Source of the DNA: Rotaria sordida
Lineage: Eukaryota; Rotifera; Eurotatoria; Philodinida; Philodinidae
Assembly: GCA_905250125.1 (NCBI GenBank)
Contig: CAJNOL010000381.1
Location: 85,246-149,245 of the forward strand
Direction of reading: 5' to 3'
DNA length: 64,000 nt
The notes under the pieces are model-generated. The model was given only the letters and a program-made list of their open reading frames with translations. It did no database searches and was not told the DNA's origin. Shown piece after piece: positions 1 through 11,293 of this stretch. Within the stretch, counting starts at the first letter, position 1, and every line of letters starts with the position of its first letter. The position numbers and the translations under genes were made by a program.

Positions 1-65
1 GAAATATTTTTTAAATGACTCGGACTCGACTCGACTCGAGAAAAGGCTTGACTCGCCCATCCCTG
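1..65. mobile_element. End of a hAT-like MITE, cut by the window edge
   Basis: The stretch is rich in ACTCG repeats and ends in CTCGCCCATCCCTG. Read on the other strand this begins CAGGGATGGGCGAG, the kind of terminus typical of hAT-superfamily elements. Only the right end is present, so the target-site duplication cannot be checked. It lies in the intron or 5' flank of the ARL14EP-like gene that follows. Confidence 0.5.
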
Positions 66-194
66 GTTGACACGATGCCCGTTATCAAAACATTTGCTAT
101 TAACAAATAATTCAGAGCTAATTACTCAGTACTATAGTATTTTATTGAGAAATGTTTGTTCTTTTATTTCGTTTTATTTTTTTTTGAATTCTAG

Positions 195-462
195 TTCAAG
201 TAAACCATTATATGATAAATCAGGTCTTCTTCTTTCCGATGAAGCAGATCGATGTGATTGTAATCGTTTAACATGTCCTGGATGTTTCTTACCTTGTACA
301 TCTTGTCATTCATCAAAATGTGGTCTCGAATGTCGTATGTATATAAATATATTTGAAAAAAAATATATTAATATTCATTTTAAATTTTCAATATTAGGTA
401 ATCTTCGAACTTATACATATGAATATCGTTTATTTGGTACAAATAAAGAAATAATTCAATAA
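195..462 (+). CDS. ARL14 effector protein-like (ARF7EP_C domain), C-terminal part
   Basis: These are the last two exons, join(195..334, 398..462), of a gene whose 5' part is outside the window. A TTCTAG acceptor ends at 194, and a 63-nt GT..AG intron separates the two exons. The peptide has the cysteine-rich signature of the ARF7EP_C / ARL14EP family: RCDCNRLTCPGCFLPC, then CHSSKCGLEC, and a short tail ending in GTNKEIIQ that matches the family's closing strand. The human protein links ARL14 to myosin 1E on MHC-II vesicles, and the domain also occurs in chromatin-associated proteins. The eight cysteines suggest zinc binding. The stop is at 460-462, only 217 nt before the FOXJ start. The domain call is firm; the cellular role here is inferred. 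Confidence 0.8.
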
Positions 463-679
463 TTATAATTCATCGAACAAACTGTTTTGAAAGAGACAAA
501 AAAAAAAAAAATCAAAAAAAGAATATTTGTTATATTTTCTTGTTTGTATATAACATTTATTATTCTGACATATGTTGTGTTTTCTGACTTATCAGAAACA
601 TTTCTAAATTGAATTTCTTTAACTCATAATGAGTTAATTTCTATTTCTAGAGTAAAAAAAACGAAGAAAAGAAAAGCAT

Positions 680-3600
680 ATGTTAGGACAAAAATTACAA
701 CGTAAAAAGAAAATAACAACTAGTAAAACTACTAATGTTGCATTAGAAAGTAGTTTAACATCAATGGATTGGTTACCAAAAATGCAAATAGGAGAAAATC
801 CATTACCATCATCGACAACATCTATTAAAGAATCATTATTAAATCCATCATCATCATCATCATTAAATCCATCATCATCATCACCATTAAATCCATCATC
901 ATCATCATCATCATCATCACTTCCGATAACTTTATCAACAAAAAATATTCAACAAAAACTAGAACAAAATGATATTGAATTACCAACATCAACTAATCAT
1001 TTGAAACCGCCATATAGTTATGTAACATTAATTCGACAAGCTATATTAAGTGATAATATGCAAAGAATGACATTAAATGAAATTTATCAATGGATTGTTG
1101 ATTCATATCCATATTTTCGTACAGCACCACCAAAATGGAAGGTTTGATTTGAATATATATATATATATTTTGTTTTTTATTTTGAAATGATAATTTATTT
1201 TTTTCTTCGTTTTTGAAGAATTCAATTCGACATAATTTATCATTGAACAAATGTTTTAAAAGACTTCAAAGAAATACAAATGATCCAGGCAAAGTAACGA
1301 AAACCAAAAAAGTTTTATCGATTTTGTTTTTCGTTTTTTTTTTTTTGTGATATATATTAGGGTTCTTATTGGGCAATTGATGAATCAAATGAAATTAATC
1401 ATCAATCGAATTCTCGTAAACGACGAGTATGAGGAAAAGAAAAATTCTTTTAATATTAATTTAATTAATTTTAATAAGTTTGATACACAACAATCTCTTC
1501 CGATATTATCTTCATCACCAATTAATATAAATCAAAAATCAACAGTTTCTCCGACAAATAATAATCCAATAATATTTGGTGATAGTAGTAATATTGGTGG
1601 ACAATCATTATCAACGGATGAATCAGATTCGACTATGTCACTTGCAGTAAATGTAAGAAAAAATACAATTTTATCAAAATTGAAAAATTATTTTATATAT
1701 TTTGTATATAGTCTACATTAATACATTGGGATGACTTGAACCTTGATTTAACTGCTTCATCTCATCGAGTTTGTGAGCAAATTCTCGATGGTCCATCTAC
1801 GACATGGACCACAAATTCTGGTACGTAAAATTGTTCTCTCGATAAATAAAGAATTTATAGTGAGATATTCCCGAGAAAAAAAATTCAAATGCTCGATTGA
1901 CAATATTTTTTTTTACATTTATTTAAATAGATCCATCATCGACAAATATTATTATTCCAAATTCTTGGAGTCATGATATTTTTTCTCATGGAGAAACAAA
2001 TAGTTTTTTTGAAAATGTCAAATTGGCATCGAGTGGTGAAATTAATTGGAATGATATTGATGTTAAACCTTATTGTGGTAAGACTATACTCATTTATGCA
2101 ATTATTATGTGAAACACGATCTAAAACAAATGTTGGAATATAAAGATAAAAACAGGGACAGTAGCAGACACTATCCAGTCAGACAAACAATGAAAAAGAA
2201 AACGCGTCGAAGTTTTAATGAAAATAAAATCATGAAAATTGTATATTGTTACGCGTTGAATTTTTGAATGAATATTTTTATATTCGTTCTAAAGCTTTAA
2301 CGTGTAAAAATGGACGTTTTTGAAGATTTCGTTTTCTTTCAAGATGTTTGACGCATTTCTACACGTTCGTTTACTGAATTAAGTCCATGAACTTGGCGAT
2401 TTTCGTTAGTAATTCACTTAGTCCAAGAGCCATCATACTTGAGTGTTTACGCTGTACGGCACGTATCCAGTAGGTACTGTATTTAAGCCGCAGTACCACT
2501 ATTCATGGAATGACTCTGGACAAGTCACTAAAGGCTATTTGTCTCGGATCACTTGTTCGATAGCATGCGGACTACGTTGTGACATACATTTTCCCTCGTG
2601 GCTAATATGTGATTAGTCAGTGTGTACGGAAAACTTAAGCGACTGAGTGCAAGAATTCTGCATCAGGTTAGCCTTCTGTTCAGAACTACAGCTAATATTA
2701 ATTGCATGGAAGATATCGGACTAATGAATGTGCCTCTAAGCAGCTATTCATACCGCAAGATAGCCGAAAGACACCAGTATTCTTCCTTTCTTATTCAGTT
2801 CAGAAATTAAACGCTCAGTAACGTGTGAAACTGTACGATAAAGACTATTCTAACTATAAGAATTTCATCTGACCATTGGATATTGTGTGAAAATAACATG
2901 TATAAAAAGTGTTTGATAAGTTTTGGGTTCATTTTTACTTTTTTTTTGTATTTTTTGAATATTCCAAGCTGAACAAACGTTGAATATATATATGGAAGAC
3001 CACATCTAAGCAACCATCCAAATTTTATTCATTTAACTTCTATCATTAGTAAAAAGATGCATTGTTGGAAAGCAATTATTAAATATTAAAATAATTTCAG
3101 TACGTGTATTTTATTGAGTCGAATATTAAACTAGACTTCAACGTCAGTTTTTATATACTTCAGATAAAAAATATACAATATAGAAGAATAAAAGAAAAGC
3201 GATCTGATGAAATTATTCGAAGATAATTTTCAATAAAACACTTTCTTATTAATAATAGCAGTTGAATTCAAGAAGTTTTTGATAATGAGATAGATATTAC
3301 CCTTCAAATATCTGCTCTCAATCTGTGTCTAAATTGAGATACTGGAAAATTTTCAAGGATTGAAATGAATTAGAAATTGGTAAAATATCGTATATATAAT
3401 CAAAATTTATTAATAATATCTAACTAATACTATTCACTTCTTCCTTATGTCTGCTGACGTAAACAGAAAAACTAAAACAAAAAAAATGATACAAGGCTAA
3501 CGAGGGAGCTGTTCAAATCGTTTTTGAATTCAGACTTTATGCATACGCAGAACCCAGTGACGTATGAAAAACTCCAAAAAGATAAGCACTCCTAGGTGCA

Positions 3601-6147
3601 TACCCTCCACAATTATAATCATGTTACTAGAATCTTAGCCTATAGGATGGTATATACAAACTAATCGAATGATGATATTTTGATTTGAAATTTTCAGTTC
3701 AAAAGGATGATTTCTTTACAAGATAATGAATTTCCAAAAATCACTCATATTCCATGAAATATGCGAGAATCTCATGCTTTTTGGAAATCCAATATCTCTT
3801 GAAGGAAACATTCTAGTTACAAATAAGCCTATTTGTGGGCAAAATTTCAAGTTGAAATACCATCCTTCAATTTGTTTGTATACATCATCCTATAGGTTAA
3901 GATTCTAGTGAAAATGACTATAACTCTGAAAGACATGCCTAAGAGCGATTATCCTTTTGGAGTTTTTCATAATTTACTGGGATCTATCTTATGTACCAAG
4001 TTCGAACTCGAAACTCATGAGAGCTTGAAATAATTTATCAACAAAGATCAAACAAAATAAAACTCATAAAATCGTGATTTTTTATTTCAATTTTTCTCAT
4101 AATGAATTTATATTTTTCTTCATTTGTCAAAGTGGAAAATATTATTTCCAATATGTTATACAACACTCCCTTGACTCATCCAAAAATAAATAAATAAAAA
4201 GTTACAATGCATATAATTCGTCGAAAATATCATCTAATGCACAATATATGCGGATAGATTTCTTGATAAATAGAAAAGTGATGTAACAGAGGAAAAAAAT
4301 AGGTAGTTATGCTTCAATCGTTTCTGCTCAGTCAAAACAAGTTTTTTGTTTTTATTTACGAAGTGTTTCAGATGTGTAGTGACTTGTTCATTGTGTTATT
4401 GTTAAGTTTGTTTTTCTCTTTTAAACGATATTTCTCCAGATCAGCGTCATCGCAATACTCATGTTTTGGTGTGGTCTGCCAGTTAGAACAATTAGTGTAT
4501 AGAATGTCGTCGGTTTGAAGAAGAACCTTATAACTTTCGTCATTTATTTATATCGAAACGAAAAATAAAGAACTTTAATGGTTCTAAGAAAACTCGACTG
4601 TCAAATACATCAACTACACATTCTACGTTTAAAATAATACTAAGAGATGAATTCGTTTACACATGTTGAGTTGCTTAAAAAAACTGAGAAATAACGAGTG
4701 ATTGTTGAACATAATAATACTTGTTCAGAAAAATACACGTAAACAATATGTTTGCTTAGTTGATCTTTCTGTGTTAGAACGCGTTTTTTTAAGAGTCTTG
4801 TCTAACTGGGTAGCCAGAGACTGTCACAAGCCATGACCGACGTTGTCAATATGCGATCATAGATCATATATTAACAACGTCTCGTTCTAATATATGAACT
4901 ACTTCATAATTGCATTTCTGAAGAACTAAGTAAAATGGATAGTGAAGAAATTATGTCATAAAATAGATAGAATAAAACAAATGTTCTGTGATTAGCAACA
5001 ATAGCTATATTGTGTTTCACATTTTAATCTCGCAGAGATTGTGTTAACAGCTTCTTAACGTCATATATGTATATGTATATGTATAGAATTTCTTGATGGT
5101 TTTCGAACAAATCCAGCATTTCAACAACAAGATCGAGATAAATTACTCAATCTTGCTTCATCACTTTCATCTTTTTTCGATTATACGAGTAAATCGAATT
5201 TAGCACAAAACAAAATTGCAAGTAAGCAATTTTCTTTTTTGATAAATTGTCTTGATTTGAAAAACATAGAAATATGATTTATAAAACTGAAAGCAATCAA
5301 AATTTGATTAAGATTTTCTTTTGTTTTTAGATAATTTCAAGGTTGTTATTATTTTCATATTTATCTTAAAGAGAAAAAAATAAGGATAAGTCATCATTCA
5401 CATAAATTATAACTTTATGAAGGTTTATATTAAATACTTTATGTGCTATGACAGGATTAGTACGATAATTGTCATAAATCCTAGAAAATCTTTTTCGTTA
5501 TTCTCTCGTTATTAGGCTTTCCAGTAGATGATGAAATCAATTTGTTCTTTAATGTTCGACATAAATTTTAGGAGTGATATGTATAACCATCTAGATTGAA
5601 TATTGATCTATGAAGATGAAAAACGATTAATTCTTTTCATATAGTTCGCTTTAATCAATGGTTTACTAATTGTTGATTTAATAAAAAATGTATATGTAAA
5701 AAATGAGAATATTCTTTTACTATGAATAGATTTCTTTTTAATAAATATCATTCTCTTATTTTCGTAAGAAATATTAACTTTTAGAAAAAATTATTTAAAC
5801 ATGAAATCAGATTTTTGTACATATCGAAAATTAAAATACAGATATCTTTGTATCATACGAGATTAATTGATGATAAGATTAAAAAAATGTCAAGTTCAAT
5901 CATTAACACTGCATTACATAAATATTAAAATATTTATTTGATTTTTTTCATATATAGATGAATCCATCATCGCAAATCGATTACCAATTGTATCGAATGG
6001 AGCAATATTAGAAACAACTAACCATGTAATTTATATTCTTTATAGGTTTTTTTTTAAATAATTTCTTATTTTTGACATATTTTTCAGTTAACTACTCTTC
6101 CAGTTGTAATTGAAGACGAAACTTTTGATTGGGATTTAATTACATAA
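680..6147 (+). CDS. Forkhead transcription factor, FOXJ2/FOXJ3 type
   Basis: Nine exons join(680..1141, 1219..1293, 1361..1426, 1479..1652, 1712..1820, 1931..2077, 5087..5221, 5958..6025, 6088..6147) give 431 aa in one frame. Residues 21-33 ([13 protein letters not shown]) match the N-terminal motif peculiar to FOXJ2/3. The forkhead domain runs from about 109 to 200: [14 protein letters not shown], then [25 protein letters not shown], and DPGKGSYWAID joined across the 1293/1361 splice. The domain continues into a basic SRKRR. Downstream, [23 protein letters not shown] and the terminal FDWDLIT resemble the acidic C-terminal blocks of FOXJ2/3. The protein should be a nuclear DNA-binding activator. 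Ser-rich runs (residues 57-80) come from TCA repeats. Introns are 52-110 nt except intron 6 (3,009 nt) and intron 7 (736 nt). Without its 52-nt third intron the frame would stop at TGA 1430-1432, which supports that splice. Confidence 0.9.
2462..2795 (+). repeat. Dispersed repeat R1, copy a
   Basis: This segment has a clear homologue in inverted orientation at about 39767-40048, inside an intron of the bHLH-PAS gene. Matching blocks include TCATGGAATGA.CTGGACAA followed by GTCACTAA.GGCTATTTGT, GACTACGTTGTGAC, GGCCTTCTGT-like sequence, ACTAATATTA and TCATACCG.AAG. Neither copy has a convincing reading frame. The family was not identified; it could be part of a SINE or a MITE. Confidence 0.7.
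3553..3981. repeat. Foldback (long inverted repeat) in FOXJ intron 6
   Basis: The arms 3553-3661 and 3873-3981 are inverted copies of about 109 bp separated by about 210 bp. Near-identical blocks are TATGAAAAACTCCAAAA, ACTAGAATCTTA.CCTATAGGAT and TATACAAAC. The structure is that of a MITE or foldback element. It would form a long hairpin in the pre-mRNA of the FOXJ gene. Confidence 0.75.
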
Positions 6148-6620
6148 TGTATGTAATTCATTATATATTTATATATATATATAAATACATGGACGTATTA
6201 TATCTTTTGTTTGTTTTTCCTAATTTTCTTTACCGTCCAAATAATGGAGAAATGCTCAACAGTATAATAATTGTCATTTGTTAGCTATATATATGTATAT
6301 ACATATATAAATATTGTTTGACTAATGCAATAGGTTTTTTCCTCGTATTGTACAAACAAAAAAAAACAGTATATTTCTTTTTATGTGTATTTTATTTGAT
6401 TTATTTCATCCATAATATACATCGGTAATTGTATGAATTTCTTTGTACAGTAATTAAGTAGTATGTGTATGTGGTGCTTGTGATAATCACTTGTTGTATT
6501 ATAAAACAAAAAAGGAAATTAATAGGGTTGTTTTTTTTTTTTTCTTTAAAATACTCTACATTTATAGATTGTTTTCATCAAAATAAATAAACATTTCATT
6601 CATTTTTTCTTTTTCTTCAA
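6148..6620 (+). other. 3' UTR of the FOXJ gene and short spacer
   Basis: No coding potential was seen. The segment is AT-rich with several TATATA runs. AATAAATAAA at about 6582-6591, just before the next start codon, could serve as a polyadenylation signal for the FOXJ transcript. Confidence 0.4.
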
Positions 6621-7244
6621 ATGGAATATCGATTCTTTTATTCAATTAATGAAGATATAATGAATACGAAATGGAAAACAAGATTTGATGGTGAGCATCG
6701 AACAGATATTTATTTTATTATACCTGCAATAATAAATAATTCTGATGATTTTCATCTTGAATATGGTCTTAAATTACGAAATAAAAAAACACTTGAACTT
6801 AAAATACGTAAAACACGTTTTTCTAATGGACAAGAAAATTGGTTAAAAACAATTCATTCAAATAAAAAACTTCATATTGATGATATGATTTCAATTCTAA
6901 ATATTTTAAAATTATCCAATGAAAATCAACTTATTGAACGATTAACATCATCTCAACCGATTATTTTATGTTATGCAACTAAATTTCGTGAACAAACAAG
7001 AATAGGAGATAATCATAAACAAGAGTTAACTGGTTTACATTTAAAATTTATTCGATCTAATGATCAATCTCAAATAGGTAGTGATTTATTTTTTGAAACA
7101 GTTTGTATTGAACGACCAGATTCAAAATTGATAGATGAAAAAATTATTGAAAAATTGTCTCAACAATATAGAACTATTTCAATTAATTCAATGGGTTATC
7201 CAGAATTTTTATATCGACAATATCAACAAACAATTAATAAATAA
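6621..7244 (+). CDS. Intronless 207-aa protein, possibly CYTH-domain-like
   Basis: This is a single open frame from ATG 6621 to TAA 7242-7244, with a codon bias like the neighbouring genes and no introns, which is unusual here. There is no signal peptide or membrane span. The N-terminus (MEYRFFY), then RTDIYF, then YGLKLRNKKTLELKIRKTR suggest the ExExK / DxYF / LxxR..LxxK pattern of CYTH triphosphate-tunnel proteins such as thiamine triphosphatase. The C-terminal FETVCIERPD and MGYPEFLYRQ are compatible with that fold. Catalytic residues cannot be assigned with confidence, so this is a suggestion only. It begins 474 nt after the FOXJ stop on the same strand. That it is a gene is likely; its function is uncertain. 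Confidence 0.6.
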   Translation: MEYRFFYSINEDIMNTKWKTRFDGEHRTDIYFIIPAIINNSDDFHLEYGLKLRNKKTLELKIRKTRFSNGQENWLKTIHSNKKLHIDDMISILNILKLSNENQLIERLTSSQPIILCYATKFREQTRIGDNHKQELTGLHLKFIRSNDQSQIGSDLFFETVCIERPDSKLIDEKIIEKLSQQYRTISINSMGYPEFLYRQYQQTINK

Positions 7245-7584
7245 AAGAAAAAAAAACACAACAAATAATATTTTTTTTAAAATTTAATATAATTTAATTT
7301 TCAATATATTTTATTCAATAAAATTAAGCAAGAGGTCATTAAATTGTTATTCAAAGAAAATATTTCATAAATAATTTCTTTTTACTATTTCAATATATCC
7401 GAAAGTAGAATAAAAAATGTCATAAACTATTTTTCAATTGATATTCATTTTTATAATTGACAAAGATTAACAAAAATGAAATGTGAACTTTATAAACCAA
7501 AGATTATCATAAGATTCCTCAACGATATTTAAACAAATATAATTGGATACGAATAAACAAATTTGTTTTAAAATGTTCAAGTCA

Positions 7585-9375
7585 ACGGGAAGATTCCTCC
7601 TCAAAAAATCGATCTTGGATCAGATGCATTCAAATCGCATGAAACTTTCAGGATATATTCGAAGCTATAGTAGAAACCCTAGTCGAAATTTTTTTTTTTA
7701 AATTCTTGACATGCGTAGACCACAAGATTTGTTCATAGTACATGATTTTCTTTCCATAGACAAGCACTTGAGTGCTTGCATGAGTTATGTGCACATTTTA
7801 AGCAACTCAGCCGTTGAATATATGAAAATTATAGCAATCAGTATCTTTGGAACGATCAATTAGAAAAATTAATAAAAGCAAATTTGTTCAAGACGGAAAT
7901 ATGCTCTTTGCCATGCACGCTGTTTGAGACTAATTATTCGTGTAGATTTCCTTTTTGACCTGCATATTAAAATGTTTGTTATTCAAACTGTGAATTTTCT
8001 TATTACCAATAGGATCATTTTTGAACGTAAAGTTGAAGAAGAAAAAAAAAGGAAAAGATGTGGGTGTGGCTGTGAATGTACAGGTGTTCTTATTGATGTT
8101 GCTGTGAGTGGGAATGAAAGTGTCTCATCAATAATACATCCACACCCACATTCTGTCTTGACGAATGCTTTGTGACATTTATCTAAATAAAAAATCTATT
8201 CCATTATCTATCTTTTCATTCTTGTTTGTTATACATGTTGTACGTCAAATATTTAATGGCTAATGGTATCTACACTTAAGAAATGGCTAAAACTTTAGAA
8301 AAAGAAAAGATCTTCAGTATCCAAATATATTACGTCGTGCTTGAGCAAGAATTCAAGCATATGAGTAAGAATGTTAAGCAATAAAAAAAGAAATTTCAGC
8401 GCTAGAGTTCGCAATAAGATCTCAAGATGTATGTCCATAGCACGTGATTTTTTTGCTCTAGATATTCATGTATTTCATGGGCGTACCACAAAATGTTTTA
8501 CTAGGGGATGATCACAAACAGAATATTATATTGATATCTAAGTGGTACGTGCTTTTCAGTTTTATTTTCAAAATGATTTAACTCATAATAAATATTCACA
8601 GATTAAATAACAAAGCTTATAACAAGCAGTCTAAAAAAGAAATTCAGATGTACTCAATGACAAGAAACATTCTTTCATTTTGAGTAGAAAAGCTTTTATT
8701 ATTTTATTCCGGTTGATCATTTTAAGTGTGCTCATTTGTATGATTTTTATAATTTTACTATATAAACTGCTTTAAAAATGAATATAACTCATGTGACCAT
8801 TCAAGTGCATGTTTAGGAAAAGCAAACAAACAAAGGTTAAAAATAGTTTATTTGACAACCTAAAATTCTCTATGGAACTCTATTCTATAGATTTTTTTTG
8901 AAAGAGCATCTCAGATTGAAGTGCCCTTTTATTTTAAATTCATACTTTTTATATGGAGCAAAAAAAATCTCAAAAAAAAATGGTCATATAGTCATAAAAG
9001 TGCTTTTTATATATAATAATAAAAAAGCTTAATTCAATAAAACGGACTCTATCAGGCAACTGCACCTTCCCATGCCCTTTCAAACACAAAGAAAAGAAGC
9101 AATTTTCTACAATGAAACTTCTTTGAAGATTCTGAGATGTACGATCAGAAAAGTTTAAATGGAGAAAAAGGAAAAAAAGACTTACTACTTATTGTAAAAA
9201 AAAAACCTTTTTTTCCAAGCAGAATGTAATGAAAATCATTAAGAATTTTGGTAAAAAATGGGATGCAAAATAATAAATCATATCGTTTATGAAAGATTAG
9301 AACAAAGACGATCTTTCTATGCATTTATCTTAATTTCGATTTTTGTGATAGAAAATGACTTTTTTTGCTTTTTTA
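7585..9375 (+). repeat. Dispersed repeat R2, copy a, apparently interrupted
   Basis: Segments 7604-7690 and 8817-9375 align in the same orientation with 49719-49805 and about 49845-50350 in an intron of the PRC1 gene. Matching blocks are TTAAATCGCATGA (with substitutions), CTCTATGGA, AACTTAATTCAA-like sequence, ATCATATC.TTTATGAAAGAT and TTATCT.AATTTCGATTTTT. Copy a carries about 1.1 kb (about 7700-8810) that copy b lacks, so it probably has a nested insertion. Confidence 0.6.
8053..8156. repeat. GT-rich hairpin
   Basis: AGATGTGGGTGTGGCTGTG on one side is partly complementary to ATCCACACCCACATTCTG on the other. The base composition stands out from the AT-rich surroundings. It resembles the GT/CA-rich inverted repeat at 44640-44980. 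Confidence 0.45.
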
Positions 9376-10663
9376 AAGGGAAGGTTGAAAAGAAATTGTT
9401 TGTAGAAATTTGTAAAAATGAACGAAAATTATTCATTTTTATTGGAATGTATCATAGTGTTTGTACATTTAGAACAGTATATTCTTGTAAATGTGGCTTC
9501 TGCTGATAATTAGCAAACATGTATGCATCCATCAATTATATGAAAGTCCCTGAGAACATGTGTTCTGACAAAGTACAGATGTCGAAATATTTCTATATTA
9601 TATATTTTGCAGTACTTTTTTTGGCTTATTTTAATCGATTCAATGTAACAGACAGATAATATAATCTTTGAATCAACAAACATTAGATAAAGACATTTGA
9701 TTGAAAAATATGTTTCTATTCATGAATAATCCATGAATAATTTCAGATGAATTAGAAATATTTTTTGAAATATTGACTCGTTAAAAATTAATTTTCTTTA
9801 TCAAAAACGATATATATAGACATTGTCTTCTATTAACTTTCACTAAAATTTGCATTAACTAGATATAAATATCGTCCTATGTTGAAAAAATGTTTTCAAT
9901 TGACTCTATTGGTTTTTCTATTACAACTATTGTTAAATATAAGTAGTTAGCATACATACTTTTTTTTGCATAATAAATTCATTTGATTCAATTATTTTCA
10001 CTGAATAAAAAGTCGAAACTCACATTCTTAACACACACGAGATCGTGCATGATATTTGCTTGTTACTTGATATTTTTAGATACCGTTTGACATCAAAAAA
10101 AAAAAAGAAAACATGATGAAACACGTTCACTCTTGCTTGTTTTTTATTATGAGAAAAAAACTTTAGTTTCAATTAATTAACAATGAAATACTTTTGATGT
10201 ATTTAGTGCAAAAAAATTTTTTCTTCCGACATATCTAAGATAAATTTATTAATTGAAATTCATATTTCATTAGAAAATGAATCATGATTTTGAAAACGAT
10301 TAGAAAATTTATAGAAAATATTTTTAATTTGTATGAATAACATCAAAATTTCAATTTTCTATTAATTATTCATCTATACAATTGTGAATCAATTTTATGA
10401 TGATGAAATAAACACAAACAAAAAAAACGAGAGATCACTACTTACTTATATATATATATATAAGATTTTAATATACAACAATTTCCTTTTCTTTTGTTAT
10501 ATAGATATGTTATATGTGTGATTTTTATTGAGATATTGGAGAAAATGACAATTGCATTTCCGTGCGACATAAATATATATTTAAATTATAGTGAAAAATG
10601 TTTAGAATTAAATACGAGACGTAGGTAGACAAAAAAAAAGAAATACTTGTGAGCAATGGTCGT

Positions 10664-11293
10664 TTATGCTGAAAATAACACATTGCCGAGCATCTCAGTA
10701 TAGGTTCTCCACCAACATTCTTTACCATAATCAGTCTTTGCATTTTGTCCATATAATTTACCAACCTGATAAATAGTTATAGATAAATTAAATATCTATG
10801 AAAAAATGAAATTAGGTTTTTTTATTCTTCCTACCTGCTGAACTGACATGTGAAAACAGCTATCAGCACAATCACACATAGGACCACAATTATTAGCTGT
10901 TTTCTGCTTGCTCTAAAGAAAGATAATTTTGATAACAAAATATGATTTAGATTATAAACTTACGCTTTCAATCGGATAATCTTCAACACAATATTGACAT
11001 GCTGCAAGACAAGCGATTTCTTCAGGACTAGGAGGTGGACTGGGTGATAATGATTCTACAGTCGTTTCACCACCATTCCATTGTGTACCTTGTTGTTTTT
11101 GTCCATCTATAGTATAAACAGTATCTGTTTCACTATCAACTAATTTTCCCAAAAGATTACGTAAAGTATGTGTATGTTCATTGCTTCGAGAAAATCTTTT
11201 TTGTTGGATATTACGAAATTTAATATCATTTTTGGCTATAACGATGCTTAAACCAATAAGCATAACAAATATGAAGTGGAAAAGGCGGACCAT
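10664..11293 (-). CDS. Small secreted cysteine-bearing protein
   Basis: Three exons, complement(join(10664..10765, 10835..10912, 10964..11293)), give a 169-aa product. Each junction has a GT donor and AG acceptor, and the frame stays open to TAA at 10664-10666. Residues 1-20 (FHFIFVMLIGLSIVIA core) form a clear signal peptide. A QQKRFSR segment at about 30-36 could be a furin-type processing site. The C-terminal half carries clustered cysteines: CLAACQYC, then NCGPMCDCADSCF across the second exon, and ECWW near the end. A Ser-Pro-rich stretch precedes them. I do not recognise the family. A secreted or venom/mucus-like disulfide protein or a prohormone are both possible, but nothing in the sequence decides. 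Confidence 0.65.

Larger units (their letters stand above)
2156..4827. mobile_element. Long element with diverged terminal inverted repeats in FOXJ intron 6
   Basis: The left arm, about 2156-2208, and the right arm, about 4777-4827, are imperfect inverted repeats. Shared blocks include AGACA next to a Pu/Py run and AACGCG, and CAG..AGACACTATCCAG against CTGGGTAGCCAGAGACTG. The 2.7 kb between them contains no long ORF. It does hold a copy of repeat family R1 (2462-2795) and a foldback (3553-3981), so it appears to be a nest of non-autonomous elements. Exact borders and a target duplication could not be fixed by eye. Confidence 0.45.
7245..10663. other. Spacer between the 207-aa gene (+) and the secreted-protein gene (-)
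   Basis: This is a convergent intergenic region. It holds a copy of repeat family R2 (listed separately), a GT-rich hairpin (about 8053-8156) and (TA)n at about 10447-10462. No frame longer than about 80 aa looks coding. The remainder is AT-rich sequence in which I see nothing. Confidence 0.5.
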
